A DNA stretch of 12,507 nt. Source: UBA11865 sp035686605. GTDB taxonomy: Bacteria; Chloroflexota; Anaerolineae; Promineifilales; Promineifilaceae. A program made the position numbers and the translations under genes. The notes beneath the pieces are model-generated. The model was not told the origin of the DNA. It worked only from the letters and a program-made list of their open reading frames with translations, and searched no databases. The stretch is taken from positions 1 through 12,507 of the forward strand of contig DASRZI010000116.1 in NCBI GenBank assembly GCA_035686605.1. The letters run 5' to 3'. Of the stretch, positions 7,771 to 12,507 are shown one piece after another. How positions within the stretch are numbered: the stretch's first letter is position 1; each line of letters begins with the position of its first letter.

Positions 7771-8249
7771 TTACATCCTTTGGCTTCCAGGCATCGTTAC
7801 AGGCCTCTGCGAGCGAACGAACTGGCTTGTCAGCCTGAGCCAGCCTTGGGGCCGGTGGTGATCGATATCAATGGTATCCGCAACCCGCAGGATCGAAGCC
7901 GGCAGTCCGACCCGTACAGAAACTCCGTTCAGCTCACTGCAGCGGCTCGGATCATTTTCATCTCTGTGCCAGCGGTAGAGAAACCCGGAGAATCTCCTGT
8001 TCCAGCTCTGTTAAGGCTATCATTTGAGCCAACTGGCTTTGCGAAGGATTTGACTCTCAGGGTGTGAATGCGGCCTTTTTTCTCGAGAAGGGTGAGCTTC
8101 TGCCGGATACCGCTGCTCCTAAGACATGTACTCTGAGCGAGGACGGAAAGCATAGAGGGTCCGTTACTGGCCGGGTAGAGAAAGAGATCGCGCTCACTGC
8201 CGGAAAAATCGAATAAATCGGTTAGAATTATATATCGATTTGAAGACAT
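7771..8249 (-). pseudogene. Frame-disrupted first gene of the signalling operon (unknown family)
   Basis: The segment reads as protein in three successive minus-strand frames. Frame A opens at ATG 8249 and looks natural to about position 8065 (MSSNRYIILTDLFDFSG... to ...LEKKGRIHTL), then drifts into low-quality sequence and stops at 7929. Frame B continues with a protein-like helix (QLAQMIALTELEQEILRVSL, ~8035-7965). Frame C is open from 8010 to TAA 7771-7773 with convincing sequence (NGVSVRVGLPASILRVADTI near the middle) but has no usable start codon. One extra base near 8064 and another near 7945 would join them into a single ~157-residue protein. Either the gene is broken or the assembly has indel errors. 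The spacing to the promoter (transcript start ~30 bp upstream of the ATG) and the 4-bp gap to the permease fit a true first operon gene. I do not recognise the family. An unbroken 106-residue product (8249-7929) is the literal alternative. Confidence 0.55.
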
Positions 8250-8285
8250 TTTCGTATAGAGACAATATTTTAAGAGTCTTCTACT

Positions 8286-8314
8286 ATTTTAGGATAACAA
8301 AATCAGCGAGTCAA
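8286..8314 (-). promoter_or_regulatory. Sigma70-type promoter of the signalling operon
   Basis: On the minus strand TTGACT (8314-8309) and TAAAAT (8291-8286) are separated by exactly 17 bp. Each hexamer matches the consensus at 5 of 6 positions. The expected transcript start is about 8279, giving a ~30-nt leader before the ATG at 8249. No strong Shine-Dalgarno is visible before that ATG. Nothing else between here and the kinase looks as good, so this is probably the main operon promoter. Confidence 0.7.
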
Positions 8315-8662
8315 ACAATTTGTGGGTAGAACATCAGAAATAGATAAAGAAACCTGATACCAAAAAGAATTAGCATTGTTGTGCAGACTGTCTGAAAAGC
8401 TTTGTACAGCTTGACCGATCAGGCCCACACCTCCGGAGAGCAGGCCCGTCACTCTTTTCATACATTTGAGTGTCAATTTAACTAGATGAGAAGTATAAAT
8501 CGACGGAGGTATTATAAATCTATCGCTCATTCAAAATGTTATACTGTCAACCCCCGTCCCCTTTGGTTTATTATATTATTCTTGGCATTTTTGTTGTTTG
8601 GGCAACAGCCCGTGTAGACCACCTGACCCCACTCTTTCTATTTATCAGACAGTGCGGGTTTT
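8315..8662. other. Intergenic region between trkH and the signalling operon
   Basis: About 350 bp with no gene I can support. A 75-codon minus-strand frame (8530-8303) exists but has no ribosome site, no recognisable motifs, and runs through the operon promoter. The stretch contains a perfect 11-bp palindrome CAGACTGTCTG (8384-8394), ~70 bp upstream of the operon -35, which could be an operator or chance. It also contains the G-rich motif pair at 8541-8637, listed separately. The end of trkH is followed by an imperfect hairpin (ACCC-G-CACT with AGTGGGGT, ~8632-8659) with no T run, so no clear terminator. Confidence 0.5.
8541..8637 (-). mobile_element. Possible remnant of a REP/RAYT-type element (two G-rich motifs)
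   Basis: On the minus strand, AGTGGGGTCAGGTGGTCTAC (around 8632-8613) and, about 50 bp on, AAGGGGACGGGGGTTGACA (8563-8545) lie in the same orientation. Both begin GGGG[T/A]C. A small hairpin, GGGC-TGTT-GCCC (8600-8611), lies between them, with an AT-rich stretch after it. From memory, strings of the type GGGGTCAGGTCTACAC and GGGGACGGGGGTTGACA recur beside REP-associated tyrosine transposases (IS200-like) in many environmental genomes. No transposase gene is present here, so this would be a non-autonomous or decayed copy. The identification rests on recollection and was not searched. Confidence 0.4.
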
Positions 8663-10114
8663 TTACCGTTTCCAGAACTTCGGGGAAAACAAAACGAGCA
8701 CCGTGTAGACTTCCAGTCTGCCCGCCATCATGATAAAACTCAGGTACCACTTTATGTAGTCCGGATAGAATGCGTAATTGCCAGCAGGGCTCACCTTGCC
8801 GAAACCGGGGCCGATGTTTCCGAGGGTGACGAGCGCGGTGGATAGCGATGTGAGTATATCGTTTTCTGCGGTGGCTACAATAAAGGAGGTGAGCAGGATC
8901 AAAAACAGATAGAAGAACACGAAACCAGATATGGCATACATGATTTCCTTGCTCACTGATCTGCCGTTTATGCGTATCTGAAACACACCCCGCGGGTACA
9001 CGAAGTATTTGAGCTCGTTCAACCCCTGTTTGAACAGGGTGACGATCCGTATTACCTTTATTCCGCCTCCTGTGGATCCTGAAGATCCTCCTATGAACAT
9101 CAGGATGAAGAGTATTACCTGCGAGAGCATCGGCCACTGCGAATAATCGGTGGTGGTGTAACCGGTGGTCGTGAGGATGGATGAAACTTGAAACCCGGCA
9201 TATCTGAAGCTCTGCCCGAGCGTGTCGTGGAGCCGTACGTAATTCGTTACGGCGGTTATGGCAGTGGCTGCGAGAAACACTCCGAGGTACACTTTCAGCT
9301 CGGTGTTCTGAAACACAGAATCCAGCTTACCAGTGACGAGTTTGAAGTAGAGTACGAAGTTTGTGCCTGCCATGAGCATGAATACGGTGATGATCGCATC
9401 GACGTAGGCAGAGTTGTAATGTCCGACGCTCGCGTTTTTTGGTGAGAATCCCCCTGTTGCCAGTGTTCCGAACGTATGAGTGAGTGCGTCGTAGAGGTTC
9501 ATGCCTGCGGTTATGAGGAGTATGGTTTCGGCAACTGTCAGCGCCATGTAAGTGATCCAGAGAATCTTTGCCGTTTCGGTGATCTTGGGTGTGATCTTAT
9601 CGATAGTTGGTCCTGGTGCCTCGGCTCTGATGAGCTGCAGTCCTCCCACGCCGAGCAGGGGAAGAATGGCAACAGTCAGAACGACAATTCCCATACCGCC
9701 GAGCCAGTGGGTCAGCGATCGCCAGAAGAGTATGGCGACGGGGAGGACTTCGATTTCTGTGAGGATGGTAGCTCCCGTAGTGGTATACCCTGACATGGTT
9801 TCGAAAAATGCGTCCGCAAAACTGGGTATTGCACCCGAAAGATAAAAGGGCAGGCTGCTGAAGAATGTAGAGCTCACCCAGCTCAGAACAACGAGGAGCA
9901 AACCGCCTCTCGTTGTAATGGCGGGATTCACGTTCTTTCTCGTCAGAAATAACCCCGGTGCGCCGATCAGAATAATGCACAGCACAGGGCCGAGAAAGCT
10001 CAAAATGATACGCACACTTCCGTCGTGCATGGCAATTGACAGGGGAATGAGCATGAAAAAGCCGATAATGAGGAGCAGTACACAGACGACTCTCAGAACC
10101 TGTTTTATATTCAT
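8663..10114 (-). CDS. trkH: TrkH-type potassium uptake channel subunit
   Basis: A 483-residue integral membrane protein of the Trk/Ktr/HKT superfamily, conducting K+ across the inner membrane. The four pore-loop filter motifs are visible: TTTGAT (111-116), LATGGFS (218-224), TTTGYTT (315-321) and LGNIGPGFG (431-439). The family's intracellular gating-loop motif GGSSGSTGGGIKVIR lies at 342-356. A late MMAGRLEVYT helix (462-471) is also typical. The length is normal for TrkH. Its ATG overlaps the TGA of trkA by 4 bp (ATGA), with the ribosome site AGGGAAG inside the end of trkA, so the two are translationally coupled and made together. Nothing is truncated. KtrB is the alternative name for shorter homologues, but the double-RCK partner upstream favours TrkH. 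Confidence 0.97.
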   Translation of the reverse strand: MNIKQVLRVVCVLLLIIGFFMLIPLSIAMHDGSVRIILSFLGPVLCIILIGAPGLFLTRKNVNPAITTRGGLLLVVLSWVSSTFFSSLPFYLSGAIPSFADAFFETMSGYTTTGATILTEIEVLPVAILFWRSLTHWLGGMGIVVLTVAILPLLGVGGLQLIRAEAPGPTIDKITPKITETAKILWITYMALTVAETILLITAGMNLYDALTHTFGTLATGGFSPKNASVGHYNSAYVDAIITVFMLMAGTNFVLYFKLVTGKLDSVFQNTELKVYLGVFLAATAITAVTNYVRLHDTLGQSFRYAGFQVSSILTTTGYTTTDYSQWPMLSQVILFILMFIGGSSGSTGGGIKVIRIVTLFKQGLNELKYFVYPRGVFQIRINGRSVSKEIMYAISGFVFFYLFLILLTSFIVATAENDILTSLSTALVTLGNIGPGFGKVSPAGNYAFYPDYIKWYLSFIMMAGRLEVYTVLVLFSPKFWKR

Positions 10115-11514
10115 TTCTTCCCTGTGAAGATGGCTTCGATTTTGGGAATGGATTCTTTTTCTGCGATCAGGATGATATGATCTCCATTATGTATGCTGCT
10201 TGTGCCGTCCGGGAGAATGTTTTCTTCGTCCCGCGTGATTGAGACGACAAGGGTGTGCGGAGGAAGCTTGATGTCGGATATTCGTCTGCCTGCTAAGGGT
10301 GAGTTCTCAACCAGAAGCTCAATGACCTCCACTCTTCCATCGGCGAAACTATAGATATTCTTGATGTTTCCCTTTCGTATTAGTTTGAGAATGGAATTGA
10401 CCATGCTGTTCTTCTGACTTACCGTGACGTCGATTCCCAGTCTTGACGCAATGTTGAGGTAATTGTATTTGTTCACAACAGCGATCGCCCTCTTGAACCC
10501 GATGTTTTTCGCATACACGGCAGTCACAAGATTGAGCTCCTGGTTGTCTGTCGAAGCCAGGATGAGATCGTAATCGGAAATTTGCCCTTCCTCATATATA
10601 CCCTCATCCGAAATATCTTCGTTGATGATCAGGGCATCTGAGAAGCGTTCTGAAAGATCGTTACACCTCTCCAGATCCTTGTCTATGATGACGATATTCC
10701 GTTTCAGGCGCTGTACGAGTGCCTTGGAGACCCTGGTGAAAAACCTCTCACTGCTTCTCTGTTTTGTAAGCAGGTGATCGGCCACGTAGCTGCCGATTTT
10801 TCCACCTCCGACGATCACGATTTTATTGAGCTTGAACCTGTCTTTTCCGGCACTCGCGAATATCTTCTCGAGGTTTTGCTCTGTCGAAATAATGTATAGG
10901 TTGTCATCCTCCTTTATGACGGTCTCCCCGGATGGGATGATGTAGTCATTGTCCCTGAGAATGAAGGCAACGAGGAAACTGATACCCAAATTCCTCTTTA
11001 TGTCTTCCACGCTGAGTGTGCGGAAGGGTGAATCTGCCGCAACCGTCATATTGCGTATCTGAAAGTTGGTTTTTTCAAAAAAGAGGATGTCGCTCAACGC
11101 TCCGCGCTCGATGGACCGGATGATTACCTTGGATGCCTCGAGTTCCGGATTTACGATATGGTCGATACCTAAAAACGGAGTCTCCATGATGCGTGCCCGG
11201 GAGTAATCGATGTTCCGTACGCGCGCGATCTTGTTGGGTACGGAGGTATTGCTTGCAACGAGACCGCAGGCGATCATGTTTACCTCATCAGAGTCGGTGA
11301 CGCTGATGAAGAAATCAGCTTTGTCAATGTTCGCCTTCTTGAGCACTTCGACGTTGCTTCCCACGTCGTGGATCACTAAGCAGTCAAGGTAATTCATCGC
11401 ATGTTTGACCACTTTGTGATCTTTTTCAATGATGACGACGTCTTTGCCTTCGTCGATGAGCTGTTTGGCGATGTGGAATCCAACACTCCCTGCGCCGAGA
11501 ATCACGATATGCAT
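10111..11514 (-). CDS. trkA: TrkA, cytosolic double-RCK regulator of the K+ channel
   Basis: A 467-residue NAD/nucleotide-binding gating subunit with the usual duplicated layout: RCK-N1 (1-~120, GAGSVG at 7-12 and IIEKD at ~29-33), RCK-C1 (~135-220), RCK-N2 (from ~230, VGGGKIG then VIIDKD) and RCK-C2 (~385-467). In RCK-N2 about 17 extra charged residues (LTKQRSSERFFTRVSKALVQ region) separate the glycine motif from the ribose-binding Asp, compared with RCK-N1. I chose ATG 11514, which gives MHIVILGAG, exactly where the Rossmann fold begins. A TTG 12 codons upstream is in frame but coincides with the promoter -35 box. No Shine-Dalgarno precedes the ATG, consistent with a leaderless message. The gene is first in a two-gene operon with trkH. 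Confidence 0.96.
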   Translation of the reverse strand: MHIVILGAGSVGFHIAKQLIDEGKDVVIIEKDHKVVKHAMNYLDCLVIHDVGSNVEVLKKANIDKADFFISVTDSDEVNMIACGLVASNTSVPNKIARVRNIDYSRARIMETPFLGIDHIVNPELEASKVIIRSIERGALSDILFFEKTNFQIRNMTVAADSPFRTLSVEDIKRNLGISFLVAFILRDNDYIIPSGETVIKEDDNLYIISTEQNLEKIFASAGKDRFKLNKIVIVGGGKIGSYVADHLLTKQRSSERFFTRVSKALVQRLKRNIVIIDKDLERCNDLSERFSDALIINEDISDEGIYEEGQISDYDLILASTDNQELNLVTAVYAKNIGFKRAIAVVNKYNYLNIASRLGIDVTVSQKNSMVNSILKLIRKGNIKNIYSFADGRVEVIELLVENSPLAGRRISDIKLPPHTLVVSITRDEENILPDGTSSIHNGDHIILIAEKESIPKIEAIFTGKK

Positions 11515-11521
11515 ACAAACA

Positions 11522-11550
11522 ATACTAAAAATAACATGTTGATATGTCAA
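11522..11550 (-). promoter_or_regulatory. trkA promoter, predicted to give a leaderless transcript
   Basis: On the minus strand, a perfect TTGACA (11550-11545) is followed after exactly 17 bp by TAGTAT (11527-11522, 4 of 6 consensus matches). Only 7 bp separate the -10 box from the trkA ATG at 11514, so transcription should start at or within a base or so of the A of the start codon. This explains the missing ribosome site. Confidence 0.6.
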
Positions 11551-11562
11551 ATGTAATCGGCC

Positions 11563-11935
11563 ATGAATATAAGATACCGGGGCATTTCAAAACTCCTCGT
11601 AGATGCGGACGAGCTCAGAGACAGAAGTCTGGTGGAAAAGTTTCGAGAAGAGGAGAAGGTGATATGGCTGATACGCTCACAAGGCTACTTCGCAGTCTCA
11701 AGATACAGGAAGGACATCAGAATCGAGCTTCCGGAAAACCCGCTGACGAGAGGACAGTGCTGAGTATCGGACTCTTTCTTTCGGTACTCAGAGGCTTCAT
11801 CGAGGTCGACGAGGGGGTTCTCTTTCTCTCTCAGGGGCCGTCGGATCGAGGCGCCTCGGCGACCTTCTGATCGCAAATCCCAAGAGGGATTACCCGTGGT
11901 TGAAGAAAGACCGCTTCGGGACGGGGGTTTTATAG
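11563..11935 (+). pseudogene. Short protein-like stretch in three frames; probable decayed gene
   Basis: No family recognised. The literal intact frame is 11563-11763 (66 residues, from ATG; charged, with EKFREEEKVIWLIRSQGYFA in the middle). A second frame, 11664-11870 (68 residues, starting MADTLTRLLRSLK), has the best ribosome site here: AGGAGAAGG ending 4 bp before its ATG. A third frame is open to TAG 11933-11935 and ends in natural-looking sequence (LGDLLIANPKRDYPWLKK). No single frame spans the region, but each looks coding in turn, as expected of a gene broken by two frameshifts. It is read divergently from trkA. Either small frame could instead be a real small protein. The GC level resembles neighbouring genes and falls sharply after 11935, which supports a former coding origin. 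Confidence 0.35.
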
Positions 11936-12138
11936 TATGACACTAGTGATTTCATGTAATAATTCAATAAACTATTTCCTATATGTATAAAATAAATATT
12001 TAAATTCATTATAAACCATGGTAAATTCAACATCAATTGTATAAGGAAAAGGCATAGGCGATGGAAAGACAGGAGCACAAATAGAATAAATCGAAACCAG
12101 TTTTGCCCCCGTTAAATACATAAAAAGGATATTCATCC
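11936..12138. other. AT-rich intergenic region upstream of the radical SAM gene
   Basis: About 200 bp, clearly richer in A/T than the genes. A weak promoter candidate for the plus strand is TTCAAT (11963-11968), 17 bp, TATAAA (11986-11991), which would leave a ~140-nt leader. I could not match that leader to a known riboswitch. Short minus-strand frames here have the Phe/Tyr/Ile-rich look of AT-rich non-coding DNA and are not called. Confidence 0.4.
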
Positions 12139-12507
12139 ATGAAGATACTTTTGATTTCACCCTGTAGAGACCTTGCTGCTAGGCGGTCGAAGTTTCTCAT
12201 GATCCCTCAGCTTGCACTGCACCTGCTTGCAGGGCTAACTCCACCGGAACACGAGGTAAAAATAGTCGAAGAGGAGATCGAAGACGTAAACTTCGATGAA
12301 GAGTGCGACCTGGTTGGGATAAGCTGTATGACAGCAAATGCCCCCCGTGCCTACCGTTTTGCTTTTGAGTTCAGAAAACGCAGAAAAAAGGTTGTGCTGG
12401 GAGGCATCCATCCAACCATTCTGCCGGATGAGGCGATGCAGCATGCTGACGCGGTTGTTATCGGAGAGGCGGAAGGGGTATGGGAGCAGCTGCTTGAAGA
12501 CGTTAAA
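12139..12507 (+). CDS. B12-binding domain radical SAM protein, N-terminal part (cut by window end)
   Basis: The first 123 residues of a gene that continues past the window. It starts MKILLISPCR at an ATG with AAGGA (12125-12129) 9 bp upstream. The visible part is the Rossmann-like cobalamin-binding domain found at the N terminus of class B radical SAM enzymes: a VGISCMTANA strand-helix segment, then VVLGGIHPTILPDEAM (a G-G-x-H-x-T signature) and ADAVVIGEAEGVWEQLLED. As in most of this group, the DxHxxG cobalamin-ligand motif is not seen. The CxxxCxxC iron-sulphur motif would lie beyond the window, so radical SAM chemistry is inferred from the well-known domain pairing. The substrate cannot be told. 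It is transcribed away from trkA. Confidence 0.85.
   Translation, partial: MKILLISPCRDLAARRSKFLMIPQLALHLLAGLTPPEHEVKIVEEEIEDVNFDEECDLVGISCMTANAPRAYRFAFEFRKRRKKVVLGGIHPTILPDEAMQHADAVVIGEAEGVWEQLLEDVK

Noticed and set aside
7780..8067. 95-codon plus-strand open frame in the upstream gene region
   Set aside because: It is the mirror of the minus-strand frame C, which reads better as protein and abuts the permease.
8384..8394. Perfect palindrome CAGACTGTCTG as an operator
   Set aside because: It is only 11 bp, a single copy, ~70 bp upstream of the -35, and the operon's own regulator has no DNA-binding domain; not strong enough to call as a feature.
8303..8530. 75-codon minus-strand frame between trkH and the signalling operon
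   Set aside because: It has no ribosome site, no motif, and its end contains the strong promoter of the next operon; kept only as a note on the intergenic region.
11998..12138. Riboswitch in the leader of the radical SAM gene
   Set aside because: I compared GGCGATGG and nearby conserved-looking bases with my memory of fluoride, c-di-GMP, cobalamin and preQ1 consensus sequences and found no adequate match.
11890..12160. Two ~62-codon minus-strand frames rich in Phe, Tyr and Ile
   Set aside because: Typical of AT-rich non-coding DNA. They overlap each other and one runs into the start of the radical SAM gene.

Overview
The window looks like a chromosomal segment of a mid-GC bacterium. My best guess is a spirochaete or another deep-branching environmental lineage. 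That rests only on the general look of the TrkA/TrkH pair, the cytosolic multi-GAF hybrid kinase and the moderate GC content; no rRNA or other marker is present, so confidence is low. Nearly everything is on the minus strand, except the far right end.

Layout, left to right. (1) 1-148: two copies of a 64-bp direct repeat with a period of 84 bp, cut by the window edge. (2) 149-346: non-coding 3' flank. (3) 347-8249, minus strand, read right to left: an apparent signalling operon. It begins at a strong sigma70-type promoter (8286-8314), followed by a frame-disrupted small gene (7771-8249), an APC/aromatic-amino-acid-type permease with extra soluble N- and C-terminal domains, a 1226-residue soluble hybrid histidine kinase (GAF-GAF-GAF-HisKA-HATPase-REC-REC-Hpt), a response regulator with a long helical tail and no DNA-binding domain, and a MinD/ParA-like ATPase whose signature lysine is arginine. 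The last four genes are 10-15 bp apart, each with a good Shine-Dalgarno sequence, so they should be co-transcribed. (4) 8315-8662: intergenic DNA with two G-rich motifs that resemble those associated with REP/RAYT elements. (5) 8663-11514, minus strand: trkA-trkH, a K+ uptake operon whose genes overlap by 4 bp. Its promoter places the transcript start about at the trkA ATG, implying a leaderless message. (6) 11563-11935, plus strand: a short protein-like stretch spread over three frames, probably a decayed gene. (7) 11936-12138: AT-rich spacer. (8) 12139 to the window end, plus strand: the start of a B12-binding radical SAM protein.

How the genes may work together. The kinase has no membrane segment, yet its operon begins with a membrane permease carrying cytosolic add-on domains. 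An attractive inference is that the permease reports solute flux to the kinase (a transceptor). The phosphate would then pass through Hpt to the separate REC protein, which acts through protein contacts, possibly on the MinD-like ATPase. A REC domain next to a MinD-like ATPase recalls the fused arrangement in CpaE/TadZ. This wiring is inference; only the gene order and domain content are seen directly. The Trk operon next door is an ordinary ion-transport unit with no evident functional link.
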